From Verrucomicrobiota bacterium (GTDB lineage: Bacteria; Verrucomicrobiota; Lentisphaeria; JABSQK01; JAJFLO01): DNA of 64,000 nucleotides. Of the stretch, positions 46,192 to 56,096 are shown piece by piece. A model generated the notes under the pieces. The model was not told the DNA's origin and ran no database searches. It was given only the letters and a program-made list of their open reading frames with translations. Each line of letters starts with the position of its first letter. The stretch's first letter is position 1. The stretch covers positions 1-64,000 of the forward strand of contig JAJFLQ010000142.1 in the NCBI GenBank assembly GCA_021772615.1, given 5' to 3'. The position numbers were made by a program, and so were the translations under genes.

Positions 46192-46755
46192 ATGTTAAAT
46201 GCAAGTCAGCTGAAGAAAGGCCTCGTCGTCGAGGTAAACGGCCTCCCTCATATTATCGGCACGATTAGCTGCCAGACACCCTCGGCACGCGGCGGTGCGA
46301 CGCTTTATAAAATTCGCGCCAGAAACGTGATCTCAGGTCAAAAAACGGACATTACCTGTAAGGGCGACGAGTCGTTTAAGGAATCGGATTATCAGAAGAA
46401 GCCGATACAATATCTTTATCGCGATCAAGAAAAATTTTGCTTCATGGACCTGGAGGACTACTCGCAATTCGAACTTACAGCGGGCGACATAGAAGACGAG
46501 GCCATGTATCTGGTCGAGGACATGGAGCTCTTGTCGCTCGTCGTCGAAGGCGTCGTAAGGGGAATACAGCTGCCGGACACAGTCTCGCTCACTATCGTTG
46601 AATGCGACCCGGCAATCAAAGGCGCGTCCGCGACAGCACGAACAAAAACCGCCGTACTCGAAACCGGCCTGAATGTTCAGGTGCCGGAGTATCTCACCCA
46701 GGACGAAGTCGTAAAAATAGACACCCGCACGGCAAAATATCTCGGGCGCGTATGA
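46192..46755 (+). CDS. efpL: EF-P-like translation factor (EfpL/YeiP type)
   Basis: A 187-residue three-domain EF-P paralogue that helps ribosomes through proline stretches. It is the YeiP/EfpL type rather than EF-P itself: QTPSARGGATLYKIRARNV contains Arg33 in place of the modified lysine, and IKGASATARTKTAVLETGL and VQVPEYL are close to E. coli YeiP. No modification enzyme gene is nearby. The stop overlaps crcB as ATGA, so fluoride exporter and factor are co-translated. Confidence 0.92.
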   Translation: MLNASQLKKGLVVEVNGLPHIIGTISCQTPSARGGATLYKIRARNVISGQKTDITCKGDESFKESDYQKKPIQYLYRDQEKFCFMDLEDYSQFELTAGDIEDEAMYLVEDMELLSLVVEGVVRGIQLPDTVSLTIVECDPAIKGASATARTKTAVLETGLNVQVPEYLTQDEVVKIDTRTAKYLGRV

Positions 46756-47126
46756 ATGTACTGCTCATTGGCCTGGGCGGCTTCATTGGCTCGGTATTGC
46801 GATACCTGGTCAATGATTGGGTGCAACGTACCGTTGCCGCTGATTGGTTTCCGTTCGGGACCCTCACCGTGAATCTTGCAGGGTGCCTGTTGATCGGCGT
46901 CGCATCAGGACTGATACCCCACGGCGACGCGAATCCCGGTATGCGCCTCTTCCTCGTGATCGGCATGCTGGGCGGATTCACCACATTTTCGACATTCGGA
47001 CTCGACACCGTACGCATGATCGAAGACCGGCTCGTGCTGCCGTCATTGGCGTACGTCAGCGCGCATGTGATATCCGGCATCGGTGCAGTTTTTGCCGGTT
47101 TGTGGCTGGTGCGGTGGCTACGCTGA
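46752..47126 (+). CDS. crcB: Fluoride channel Fluc/CrcB
   Basis: A 124-residue four-helix membrane protein that works as an antiparallel dimer and exports fluoride. The signature GGFTTFSTF is at residues 74-82, and NLAGCLLIG and the N-terminal GFIGSVLRY are typical. The start is the ATG overlapping the efpL stop. Its end overlaps the convergent histidine kinase by 9 bp. No fluoride riboswitch is evident ahead of efpL. Confidence 0.93.
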   Translation: MNVLLIGLGGFIGSVLRYLVNDWVQRTVAADWFPFGTLTVNLAGCLLIGVASGLIPHGDANPGMRLFLVIGMLGGFTTFSTFGLDTVRMIEDRLVLPSLAYVSAHVISGIGAVFAGLWLVRWLR

Positions 47127-49373
47127 CGGCCTGGCGGTAACCTGGTCAAGCACAGCCCGTATTTTTAACAAGAGCTTTTCCGGCACGAACGGCTTCGTAA
47201 CCAGACGCTCCTGAATCCGACTCACCTGTTTCTGAACTTCGCCATCCTCGACGTAGCCCGTCGTGTACAGAGCCTGAATCTCCGGTCGCGACGCGGAAAT
47301 TTTCTCGAACAACTCAAAGCCGGTCATGCGTGGAATCACGATATCCGTCAACAGTAGATGAATCACACCATTGTATTCATCGGCCACACGGAGTGCTTCC
47401 TTGCCTGCCTCTGCCATCAGGACATTGTAGCCCTTGTCACTGATCAATTCATAGATGAAATTTCGAATATCCTCCTCACCGTCGACCACAAGAATCGTTT
47501 CCGTACCCGAACTCACCGTACTGTCCGATGACAACCGAACACCACGGTTTTCCGATTTTCCTTTCAATGAAACCGGAATAAACAGCTCGAATGTGGTTCC
47601 GACATCACGTTCACTGCTTACACGGATATCGCCGCCAAGTTCTTTGACAAAACCGTAGACTATTGATAGCCCAAGCCCCGTGCCTTTCCCCTTTTCCTTC
47701 GTCGTATAAAACGGCTCGAACACATGCGAAATGGTTTCGCGATCCATACCACAGCCGGAGTCACTGACCGCGATAACGACATGCGCGCCACTTCGGACAT
47801 CCAGGTCAATATCACGCGTTTCCGGATCGAGTTCCACGTTTTTCGTTTCTATAATGATATCGCCGCCGCCCTCAAGGGCATCACCGGCATTCACGACCAA
47901 ATTCATAATCACCTGCCCGAGTTGGCCCGTGTCGACTTTGACTGAACCGACGTCGGAATCAAGTTTCAAGGTCAGATGAATATCCTTTGAAAGCAAACGA
48001 CGCAACATCGATTCCATATCGCGAATCGTGGGATTCGGGGTGACAACGGTTGCTGCAATCACGTCTTTTCGGCTGAATGCAAGCAATTGCTTGATCAACA
48101 TAACAGCGCGTTCACCCGTTTCGTTGATCTGGTTGACATACTTGTAATACGTATCATCTTCGTCTGCCTTGGTTAGAAGCAACGCGCTGTAGCCATTGAT
48201 GATCGTGAGATAATTGTTAAAATCATGTGCCACGCCACCGGCAAGTCTTCCCAGGGCCTCCATTTTCTGTGATTGAGTGAGTTGACGCTGCAGCTCGACT
48301 TCCTTTGAAATATCGCGACTGATCGAAACGTAGTTGATCACGTTGCCATGCCCATCAGTGATCCGAAAATTGGTCGACTCTAGCTGACACATTGCACCAT
48401 TCTTCTTGGTAAATTCAAAGCGGTCGCGGCACACTTCCTTATCCGCGAGGATGTCGATGAGGTTGCGGTATACGGTTGAATTTTTTTGTGTATTCCTCAA
48501 GCTGTTAATGCTCAATCCGATCACTTCATCTTTGGTGAAGCCCGTGATACGCTCGAATCCCGGGTTGACATATTGATTAATACCGTTGACGTCGGTGATG
48601 ATCACAGAATCATCTGCCTGTTCGATCACAGTAGCGAGTGTCAATACCTGTTCTTCCGCCTGCTTAATATCGGTCAAGTCGTGCAGCACCATCACGGCGC
48701 CGAGAATCCGCTTATTCTCATCGAGAATCGGTGTAAGACTTCCGGTTACATATGGTTGTCTCCCGTCCGCGGCCTGTAGCATTGCCGTATCACGGATGGC
48801 AAAAGGAACACCATCCTTGATAACACGATTCAGGTGTTCACTGAGTCGAAGTTCCTTCCTGGTTTTTCCGTCGATGATATGGCAGACATTCTTCAGGTCA
48901 CTGCCGACGGCGCGATGAAGCTCCCAGCCGATCAAGGTCTGCGCCGTCTGGTTCATAAAAATGACGTTGCCTTCCTCGTCCACTGCGACCAGAGCCGCAC
49001 CGATACTCTTTAATGTCGTCGAAAACCACTTCGAACTTCGTTTCAGCGCGCGGTCCAACCCGGCGGCATCGGACAAACGATACGAATACACGGCGAGAAT
49101 GATGATCAGGAGCGAGATGAAAGACCGATAGTAAAGCGAAGGAGCCGGGATGTTTAAGGCGAACATGTCGACGAAGGAACGTTCGTAGAAGAACATATGG
49201 CCGACGAACGCGTCGATCACCCACACAAGGATAATCGCGCCCACCGCAGCAACGGCCTTAAACAAAAGCTGAAATCGCTCACCGGAATCGCCACCACTGC
49301 TGACCTCACGAATATGGGAAATATGGTATTCGGATAACGATTGCTTGACGATGTCAGACAGCGGCTTGGTCAT
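47118..49373 (-). CDS. Hybrid sensor histidine kinase with C-terminal receiver
   Basis: A 751-residue membrane kinase. Two transmembrane helices (about 37-58 and 80-103) enclose a short outer loop of about 20-25 residues (FFYERSFVDMFALNIP). A linker LDRALKRSSKWFSTTLK leads to two PAS units (about 120-370), a phosphoacceptor GVAHDFNNYL, an ATPase with GKGTGLGLSIVYG and a receiver with phosphoacceptor in LLTDIVIPRM. The receiver's acidic pocket reads DGEED rather than DDE. Its membrane part and linker closely resemble those of the kinase at 56097-57926, so the two are paralogues. The start at 49373 avoids a longer frame without a ribosome site. Confidence 0.9.
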   Translation of the reverse strand: MTKPLSDIVKQSLSEYHISHIREVSSGGDSGERFQLLFKAVAAVGAIILVWVIDAFVGHMFFYERSFVDMFALNIPAPSLYYRSFISLLIIILAVYSYRLSDAAGLDRALKRSSKWFSTTLKSIGAALVAVDEEGNVIFMNQTAQTLIGWELHRAVGSDLKNVCHIIDGKTRKELRLSEHLNRVIKDGVPFAIRDTAMLQAADGRQPYVTGSLTPILDENKRILGAVMVLHDLTDIKQAEEQVLTLATVIEQADDSVIITDVNGINQYVNPGFERITGFTKDEVIGLSINSLRNTQKNSTVYRNLIDILADKEVCRDRFEFTKKNGAMCQLESTNFRITDGHGNVINYVSISRDISKEVELQRQLTQSQKMEALGRLAGGVAHDFNNYLTIINGYSALLLTKADEDDTYYKYVNQINETGERAVMLIKQLLAFSRKDVIAATVVTPNPTIRDMESMLRRLLSKDIHLTLKLDSDVGSVKVDTGQLGQVIMNLVVNAGDALEGGGDIIIETKNVELDPETRDIDLDVRSGAHVVIAVSDSGCGMDRETISHVFEPFYTTKEKGKGTGLGLSIVYGFVKELGGDIRVSSERDVGTTFELFIPVSLKGKSENRGVRLSSDSTVSSGTETILVVDGEEDIRNFIYELISDKGYNVLMAEAGKEALRVADEYNGVIHLLLTDIVIPRMTGFELFEKISASRPEIQALYTTGYVEDGEVQKQVSRIQERLVTKPFVPEKLLLKIRAVLDQVTARPSA

Positions 49374-49541
49374 CTTCGTAACGTGGCCTTGGTTACTTTG
49401 ATTGTTCGAGCAGGTCACAGAGAGCCCTTCGTGTGCGTCCCGGCTGCTCTTGGTTCGCCGTACTGTGAACCTGTGATCTCATATATAATATATTGCAAAG
49501 CCCCTGTAGCGCCACCAAACCGGGGTGAACAGGTGCAGGCA

Positions 49542-50834
49542 TCATGAGCCTCTAAAAAGCAACAGGTACACGAGGCATGCGACGACAAACAGAACAACGC
49601 CAGTCAATGTCAGCGCTATGGCGATCAAATGACGGCGGCTGATCGTGCGCTGCACACGGCGCAACATCCAGTTGACGGCCGGTGCCGACACCGGCTTGCC
49701 GTCCAGATAGCATTGCAAATCATCAGCGAGTTCGGACGCCGTACTATACCTGTCTTCCGGCATTTTCTCGAGACATTGAATACAAATCGCCTCGACCTCC
49801 TTACTCACTCCGGAAGCCGACGGCGGTGACGGATCGTCTTCTATAACCTTCTTAATGACCTTGACCGGTGAGTCGGCCGTAAATGGCGGTTCGCCCGTCA
49901 ACAATTCATAGAACGTCGCGCCCAGGGAATAAACGTCGATCTGCGGCAGCGGCTTGTCATCCGGACTCCGCACCCTGCCCCGCACCTGTTCGGGCGGCAT
50001 GTAACACAATGTTCCAAGCATCTCGCCGGATTGCGTCAGTCGCGCAAATTCCTCCTGGTGCACAAAGGCAAGACCGAAATCCGTAAGCTTTGGCGTGTCG
50101 CCCACCATCATGATATTGGACGGCTTGATATCACGGTGTACAACGTTCTGATCGTGGCTGTAGGCAAGGGCCCGAGCCACCGCGCAGATAATCTCCGCAG
50201 CTCGCCGTTCCTCCACCGGCTTTCCGGTTTTTTCAAGGAGCGTCTCGAGGGTGCGTCCACCCTTTATTAGCTCCATAGCGAGATATGGCACATCTTCGCA
50301 CATTCCGGCATCGTATACCTGGACGATATTCGGATGATTCAACTGGCCGTGTACAAAACCTTCACGGCTCAGTCGCCGCAGCTGCGCAGCCCGTATCTCC
50401 GCCCCGGCCTGGAGTGTCTTCAACGCGACAAATCGGCCCGTTCCTTTTTCACGTGCCTTATAAACGCGCCCCATTGCACCCTGTCCAATCTCGTAGAAAA
50501 TCTCGTACTCACCGAAGTTTATGTCCAGCGGCTTGATGAATTGCGTGGGCGTGCGGTCGTCGCGCAACCGCACGTCGCTGCCCGACATGGGATCACGCTG
50601 CGCCGACTGCGACGAGGATCGCGTCCGGCGGACCTGGTCTTCCAGCGCCAGCACTGCCGGATTGGACGCCATCGCCTTCGACAGATCAACGGCAAGATGA
50701 GGATAATTCGAAATAAAAGTCGATCTGTCGACCAGCTCGCCGCTTCGCAGGCGGGATACATACTCGGTCACGAGGAGATTTACTGTGACACGTTCTTTCT
50801 TTTCCGATCGAAACAGTCTGCTCAGGAGCTTCAT
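49542..50834 (-). CDS. Ser/Thr protein kinase, C-terminally membrane-anchored
   Basis: A 430-residue Hanks-type kinase. The N-terminal 60 residues (EYVSRLRSGE...YPHLAVDL) recur in the kinases at 50978 and 57946 and mark a local family. The kinase domain (about 109-375) has GQGAMGRVYKA, ATP-binding Lys139, HRDIKPSN and DFG. A single transmembrane helix at about 403-426 ends in a short LFRGS tail, so nothing sizeable lies outside the membrane. It is the last kinase of the minus-strand run, 143 bp after the next one. Confidence 0.9.
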   Translation of the reverse strand: MKLLSRLFRSEKKERVTVNLLVTEYVSRLRSGELVDRSTFISNYPHLAVDLSKAMASNPAVLALEDQVRRTRSSSQSAQRDPMSGSDVRLRDDRTPTQFIKPLDINFGEYEIFYEIGQGAMGRVYKAREKGTGRFVALKTLQAGAEIRAAQLRRLSREGFVHGQLNHPNIVQVYDAGMCEDVPYLAMELIKGGRTLETLLEKTGKPVEERRAAEIICAVARALAYSHDQNVVHRDIKPSNIMMVGDTPKLTDFGLAFVHQEEFARLTQSGEMLGTLCYMPPEQVRGRVRSPDDKPLPQIDVYSLGATFYELLTGEPPFTADSPVKVIKKVIEDDPSPPSASGVSKEVEAICIQCLEKMPEDRYSTASELADDLQCYLDGKPVSAPAVNWMLRRVQRTISRRHLIAIALTLTGVVLFVVACLVYLLLFRGS

Positions 50835-50977
50835 ACTACGTCCGTTCCCCAATGTTTTGCGATACTATAGCGCATGGACGCCGATTTTAACGTCGCACAC
50901 TGGAAATCCTTAGCACTATCATTGCGACTCTTGCGCGGGACAGGACGGACTGATCTCCGGCCTGCCTACCCCAACGG

Positions 50978-53188
50978 CTACTTTGAAGCTCGGTCGCGAA
51001 TCACGGCATCCCTGATCTGATCGATAAAACTGGATTGCCCCACTGGTGTGCCATCGACCACGCCAATATAGAGATTCTGAAATGTCTCCCGGCGGACTGT
51101 CTCCTGTGCCCGACGGAGCACACCATCGCGAATAATCTCATACTCACGGGGCTCGCCGGATTCGATAGCCGCGTCGTCAATATTGTACGATCCATTACAC
51201 GACCAGATGACATCGCGAAAGCGAAAATTCGATCCCGGATGCACCCATGTCACCAATTTACACCGTCGCGCTTGCCACCCATCTCCGTTCTCGCGCCACC
51301 ACTCACGCCAACACACGCTGTCAACGCGGCAGTCCGCGTTGGAGTAAAGGTCGAGAATGCGAACTGCCAGTTCGACGTCGGACGGATCCTCAGACGCCGT
51401 GACGACCTCGATAAGCGGTGGTATCGACGGCGAAAATCGCATTTCCATAAATCGCCGCATCAATTCGCGCCGGGCCTCACCGTGACCGTCGGCGAGGTAC
51501 TCGGCAACGAACGCCTCGTTGTCGTCCGCCAGAAGATTCAGGACTGTTGTGGTGGCATACGTCCGAAGCATGACGTTGTCATCCTTCGCATGCGGAACAA
51601 GCAGCGACGTCAATTCGGGTTTGCCAAGCTTGCCGGCAAGCTTGATACCCGCTACGACAACATACGCATCGTCATCCGCCAGAAACGTCCGACACACGAC
51701 TTCGTTAATACCCCGCGGCTGGGTCAACAATGTGGTGCCCAGATGAAATCGTACCCGGTTATCCCTATCTACAGCCGCCGCAAGTAAGGCCGCATCGGCC
51801 TCTGCACCGTCTTGCCGCGCAAGCGCCGTGATCGCGCATGTACGTGAGTCTACATTATCGTCCCGCAGCGCACTTACGAGAAAGCCGAGGTCGTAGTCAT
51901 CGGCCATCTCGGGCGGATAACCGAGATTCTCCCGCAGATGAAAAAGCCGGTCGCGATACTGATATTCCCGAACCATCACCGACGCCACGGTCGCCATGAC
52001 CACTGACAGTACGATCGACAACAGCGCTATGCGGCGGCGGGTCATTCGTTTCCGCAGCCGCCGCAACGGCCAGTGAATGGAGGGCGCCTTGACTTTCTTA
52101 CGATCAAGGAATCGTCGCAGATCATCCGCCATATCCGCGGCGCTGTAATAGCGTTTTACAGCAGATTTCTCAAGACACTTGATACATATCGCCTCGATCT
52201 CACGACTCAGATCGGGACGCAACTGCCGCAGCGACACCACATCTTCCTCGACGATCTTCTTGACCAGCGCGCCCGGCGAGTCGGCATCGTACGCGAGTTC
52301 ACCGGTCAGCATCTCGTACATGGTCGCGCCAAGGGAATATATATCAGCCTGGGCGTGCGGATGGTCGTCGAGTCCGAGACGCTTGGATTCCAGACTTTCC
52401 GGCGCCATATAACACAGGGTTCCCAGCAGCTCGCCGGATTGGGTCAACCGTGTAAGGTCGTGCACAGTCATGAATGCAAGACCAAAGTCCGTAAGCTTCG
52501 GCGTCTCACCAGCCATGAGAATGTTGGCCGGCTTGATATCCCGATGCACGACGCCATTCTCATGGCTGAATGTCAGCGCACGAGAGAGAATCAACATCAT
52601 CTCGGCGACACGGCGTTCGTCAAACGGTTGCTGCTTCTCGGCACGCATCAGAATTTCGAGATTGCGCCCACCGTCGACATACTCCATTGCGACATAGGGA
52701 ATATCGTCAATCACGCCCGAGTCATAGACCTGTACAATATTGGGGTGGTTCAATCTGGATTGCGCGATTGCCTCCCGTTCGAGGCGACGCACTCTGCGCG
52801 ACGATGCCTCCCGATTCGGATGCAACGTTTTTATAGCCACATGACGCTGTTTGCGCTCTTCCCACGCCCGGTATACAACCCCCATGGCGCCGTGCCCGAT
52901 TTCCGCAATAATCTCGTAATCGCCAAAAGTAGCGCCCTGCAGATTCGGCATACGATCCGTCGCTTCGGATTCTGAAATCGTAATCAGCTCGGTACCATCG
53001 CGTGTGGGTCGTCGAAAACCGAGGCGTTTGTTCAGGGCCTGCGTCAGCTCGAAGGCGTGTTCCGGATAATTCGTTACGAATGTCCCGGGATCCAGCGTCT
53101 CGCCGTTCTGTACACGTCTGAAATACTCGTCCACCAAGACGCTAATCGTACGCGTCTCTTTCCGGTGCAATAGTTTATCGAAAAACAT
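50978..53188 (-). CDS. Ser/Thr kinase with outer HEAT-like and PDZ-like parts
   Basis: A 736-residue kinase. Residues 15-55 are the shared N-terminal segment; the kinase domain (90-360) has GHGAMGVVY, Lys120, HRDIKPAN (215-222) and DFG (234-236). A transmembrane helix (about 386-406) is followed by alpha-helical repeats of HEAT type (about 425-630; VCAL/ALARQ-like turns with regular Asp-Val spacing) and a C-terminal domain with FRDVIWSCNGSY and GVVDGTPVGQ, which reads like PDZ-type strands. The C-terminal half should lie in the periplasm. It starts 12 bp after the pseudopilin gene at 53201 and is in the same operon. The paralogue at 57946 has the same order of parts. Confidence 0.88.
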   Translation of the reverse strand: MFFDKLLHRKETRTISVLVDEYFRRVQNGETLDPGTFVTNYPEHAFELTQALNKRLGFRRPTRDGTELITISESEATDRMPNLQGATFGDYEIIAEIGHGAMGVVYRAWEERKQRHVAIKTLHPNREASSRRVRRLEREAIAQSRLNHPNIVQVYDSGVIDDIPYVAMEYVDGGRNLEILMRAEKQQPFDERRVAEMMLILSRALTFSHENGVVHRDIKPANILMAGETPKLTDFGLAFMTVHDLTRLTQSGELLGTLCYMAPESLESKRLGLDDHPHAQADIYSLGATMYEMLTGELAYDADSPGALVKKIVEEDVVSLRQLRPDLSREIEAICIKCLEKSAVKRYYSAADMADDLRRFLDRKKVKAPSIHWPLRRLRKRMTRRRIALLSIVLSVVMATVASVMVREYQYRDRLFHLRENLGYPPEMADDYDLGFLVSALRDDNVDSRTCAITALARQDGAEADAALLAAAVDRDNRVRFHLGTTLLTQPRGINEVVCRTFLADDDAYVVVAGIKLAGKLGKPELTSLLVPHAKDDNVMLRTYATTTVLNLLADDNEAFVAEYLADGHGEARRELMRRFMEMRFSPSIPPLIEVVTASEDPSDVELAVRILDLYSNADCRVDSVCWREWWRENGDGWQARRCKLVTWVHPGSNFRFRDVIWSCNGSYNIDDAAIESGEPREYEIIRDGVLRRAQETVRRETFQNLYIGVVDGTPVGQSSFIDQIRDAVIRDRASK

Positions 53189-53200
53189 CGTGGACTGTTC

Positions 53201-54217
53201 TTATTCTGTCCCGGGATCGTCGGGATCGTAGGCCAAGGCCGTCGCGTCCGGCTTGTACACGCGTTTGTCGCCCGGCGTCGTACTCTCTTCAGATTCACCC
53301 GTCACCCGATGGGTAATACGAAATCCCAGGTACTTCTTAAGGATGACTTTGTTAAACCCGTCTTTCGGTTTCCAGATCACACGTGTTTCGTTCTGGGTCG
53401 GATCGCTGGTCAACTCCAGCGTAACATATTCAAATTTTGCCTGGAACAACACCGGCGTCGCGGACTGGCCGATGACCTTCTGCTTGCTCGCCGACTGGCT
53501 GTCGTACGTCACTGCGATAACAAACAGTCCGTTGCCGTCGTTGCCAACCGGATCATAGGCTGCGGACAGGAAGCTGGCGCCATTCGTACCCGTTACAAAC
53601 GCCTGATTTCCGGTGTCGCTATTCACGATCAGGGGATCGTTGGCGTGGAGCGCAAATCCCGGCTGGACGCCGCTATTTCCGTGGAATACCGTCACCGGCA
53701 TGAGCTGCCGGCCCGAAACACTTTCCAGTTTCCCGACGTTCCCGTTGACGAATGTGGCCAGTGTGCCGAATCGACCATGCCAGCCGCACACAACAAGAGG
53801 AGACGTCGCGCTGCCGTTACGAGGATGATACCCGAGATACCCCATGGAATAGGTATCCCCCGCGTTCGAGAGATCGAGGGGGCATTCAAACTCTCCGGGG
53901 CTGGTCAGGTAACCGGCGGTATGCAGGGTCGAAATCAACGGATCTTCGAACGGATACATCCCGTAGTCGTCTGCATAGGACGTCAAGGAGACCGCCAGTT
54001 GCCGGAGATGATTCGTACACTCGGTTTGATATCCGGACGTGCGTGCCCTGCTCAGCGACGGGAGCATGAATGCAACGACGACAATCACCGTTGCCACAAC
54101 CATCGTGATCTCAAGGAGTGAAAACGACAAACCCAGGCGCCGGCGGGCCGCCGGCAAGCCGGAACGACACGGCTGTGGTCGGCGTCCGCAGAAAAGTTGG
54201 CATGACGAGAAAACCAA
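53201..54217 (-). CDS. Large pseudopilin-like protein A
   Basis: A protein of up to 338 residues with a class III prepilin leader end: a basic stretch ARRRLG, then LSFSLLEITMVVATVIVVVAFMLP (Glu at +5, long hydrophobic helix). The mature part repeats the layout of the proteins at 54283 and 60428: CTNHLRQLAVSLTSYADDYG, then a cysteine in ECPLD, a VVCGWHGRFGTLA segment and a strand-rich C-terminal half with ASYDPVGNDGNGLFV. There is no ATG in the frame before the leader; the start must be TTG (54217 or about 54157). It probably needs a prepilin peptidase encoded elsewhere. Confidence 0.8.
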   Translation of the reverse strand: MVFSSCQLFCGRRPQPCRSGLPAARRRLGLSFSLLEITMVVATVIVVVAFMLPSLSRARTSGYQTECTNHLRQLAVSLTSYADDYGMYPFEDPLISTLHTAGYLTSPGEFECPLDLSNAGDTYSMGYLGYHPRNGSATSPLVVCGWHGRFGTLATFVNGNVGKLESVSGRQLMPVTVFHGNSGVQPGFALHANDPLIVNSDTGNQAFVTGTNGASFLSAAYDPVGNDGNGLFVIAVTYDSQSASKQKVIGQSATPVLFQAKFEYVTLELTSDPTQNETRVIWKPKDGFNKVILKKYLGFRITHRVTGESEESTTPGDKRVYKPDATALAYDPDDPGTE

Positions 54218-54282
54218 TGCGATGATAGATGCCCAGTGGGTTGCGTCAATACGCCGCGCGACGTATGCAAATCGTGACTATA

Positions 54283-55233
54283 CTAATTCAGCGCGAACGC
54301 GTCGGGATTATAGGTTTTTATGGTGGCGGGATTCGAGGTTTCTTCGGTTTCACCGGTAACGCGATGAACAATTCTATAGCTTTGGAATTTCGCAAGCTGG
54401 ACCTGGTTATACCCGTTCTTGGGCTTCCAGGTAAGACGGGTCTCGTTCTGGCTGGGATTGGACGTGACCTCGAGATTGACATATTCCAACTTGGTATTGA
54501 TCACGATCGGCTTATTCGATTGACCACCTACCTTCTGGTTGCTGTTCGACGTTAGGTCATAACCTACAATGATAATGAATGCGCCACCGCCGTCGTCGGC
54601 GAGTGGGTCATATGAGGCCGAGAGAAAATGTGTCCCGTTTTCGCCGGTTAGAAATGCCTGCTCGCCGTCTCCAGTGCTGATTACGACCGGATCGCTCTTG
54701 TGCAGCACAAAACCCGGCGGTATCTCGCTGCCGCCATGTACCACGGTGACCGGTACCGTGGTGCCACCGCCGCTGTCCAGCTTGCCGACACGACCATCTT
54801 GAAATACGACCAGCGTCCCGAAACGCCCGTGCCAGCCGCAAACCACAAGTGCAGTATTATGATCGTTTTCGCGTGGATGCGAGCCGAGATAACCGACGGA
54901 ATACGTATCGCCATTCAGCGACCTGTCGAGCGGACATTCGAAATGTCCGGGTGACCCGAGGTAGCCGGCATCGGCCAGGGACGTCGTCAATGGATCCTCA
55001 AAGGGATACATACCGTAATCGTCGGCATAGGAATGAAGCGCCAGCGCTACCTGTCGCAGGTGAGTCGTGCACTCGGTGCGATAGCCGCTCGAACGGGCCT
55101 CGCCCAAAGTCGGCAACAGAAACGAGACGACCACAATTATGGTAGCCACAACCATCACGATCTCAAGCATGGTGAACGCGGACACCGGCCGGCCGCTTCG
55201 GCGCGGAACGATTCCCGGCAACACTATTGACAT
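54283..55233 (-). CDS. Large pseudopilin-like protein B
   Basis: A paralogue of protein A with about 60 percent visible similarity in the first 150 residues. The leader SGRPVSA is followed by FTMLEIVMVVATIIVVVSFLLP, the type-IV prepilin signature with Glu5. The mature part has CTTHLRQVALALHSYADDYGMYPFEDP, FECPLDRS, VVCGWHGRFGTLVVF and SASYDPLADDGGGAF. I chose ATG at 55233 (leader of about 20 residues, CAGG 10 nt upstream); ATG at 55305, which overlaps the upstream stop, would give a leader of over 40. It lies between the unknown protein at 55305 and pseudopilin A. Confidence 0.82.
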   Translation of the reverse strand: MSIVLPGIVPRRSGRPVSAFTMLEIVMVVATIIVVVSFLLPTLGEARSSGYRTECTTHLRQVALALHSYADDYGMYPFEDPLTTSLADAGYLGSPGHFECPLDRSLNGDTYSVGYLGSHPRENDHNTALVVCGWHGRFGTLVVFQDGRVGKLDSGGGTTVPVTVVHGGSEIPPGFVLHKSDPVVISTGDGEQAFLTGENGTHFLSASYDPLADDGGGAFIIIVGYDLTSNSNQKVGGQSNKPIVINTKLEYVNLEVTSNPSQNETRLTWKPKNGYNQVQLAKFQSYRIVHRVTGETEETSNPATIKTYNPDAFALN

Positions 55234-55304
55234 CGGTATAAAACCTGAGGGTTTACGAGCGCATGTCATAATGTTGATTCCTGCATCGTTGGCCTTAGAC
55301 CCCA

Positions 55305-56072
55305 TCACTCCGCTCCGGAGGTGTCGACAAATAATCCCGGGTATTCGTCGTCCACATCGTGCACGTTGAACTCGGAGATAATCATGTAATTGGTGGCGAT
55401 AACAGCCCCGATGTCACCGTCCAGAAGCTGTTGACTCAGACCGGCGTTCCTCCCTGGAAACCGAATAAAGACCGCCGATATTTTGCCATCCGCGATGGCG
55501 CGCCGAAGCGTATCGACCTCGCAGAACGCGGCAACGAGGCTGGGACGACTGGCCGCATCGGCCTTCCAGAATCGCGTGGCACTGAACTCCTCGGGCAGAC
55601 CCATCAAGGACAAAACCAGCGTCCGGTCTTCATGGACGCCAAGTATACTGTCGAACACACGGGCGTCGTAGACGTCGTTTGCTTTTTCCGGCGTCGCCAC
55701 CTTGAAGGCCGGGTACCCGCTACCAAGCCCTTCGCGCAAACCGACGAGACTCAGTTCATGCCGTTCCGAACTTCGAGTCGATGGATGTTCTGCTATGATC
55801 AAGAGTTTTTCGCCGGGAAAGGTTTTGGCAAGATATTCGCCCAAGAGCACCATCGACAGCTGCGTTTCGCGATTGTAATCGTCTATCAACCGCTGCAATT
55901 GCCACGAATGGCTGGTGCCGGCAATGACCATCTTGGCTACCGCCAGAACGATGGTCGCAAACGCAAAAACCGCCTGGAGCGTGTTGCCGCCGGTAAATGG
56001 TCGTTTGCGATTGCGCAGGTAGACAAAAAACATACCGTAAACCGCGACAATCAATGATAAATTAATGGCCAT
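55305..56072 (-). CDS. Unknown membrane protein in the pilin-kinase operon
   Basis: A 255-residue protein with two hydrophobic helices (about 3-22 and 32-52) separated by a short basic loop, and a soluble domain of 200 residues with an alternating strand-helix pattern (LLIIAEHPS, TLVLSLMGL, SAVFIRFPG). I do not recognise a family. Its stop overlaps the possible start of pseudopilin B, and the histidine kinase ends 24 bp upstream. The tight linkage suggests an assembly or sensing role in the same apparatus. Confidence 0.7.
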   Translation of the reverse strand: MAINLSLIVAVYGMFFVYLRNRKRPFTGGNTLQAVFAFATIVLAVAKMVIAGTSHSWQLQRLIDDYNRETQLSMVLLGEYLAKTFPGEKLLIIAEHPSTRSSERHELSLVGLREGLGSGYPAFKVATPEKANDVYDARVFDSILGVHEDRTLVLSLMGLPEEFSATRFWKADAASRPSLVAAFCEVDTLRRAIADGKISAVFIRFPGRNAGLSQQLLDGDIGAVIATNYMIISEFNVHDVDDEYPGLFVDTSGAE

Positions 56073-56096
56073 ATCGCGTATCTCGCTGTCGCCTTC

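Noticed and set aside
46192..46755. First read as canonical EF-P (efp)
   Set aside because: The loop residue is Arg in SARGGATLYK and the C-terminal motifs match YeiP/EfpL better than EF-P.
52073..52975. 300-codon plus-strand frame
   Set aside because: Antisense shadow of the Ser/Thr kinase at 50978-53188.
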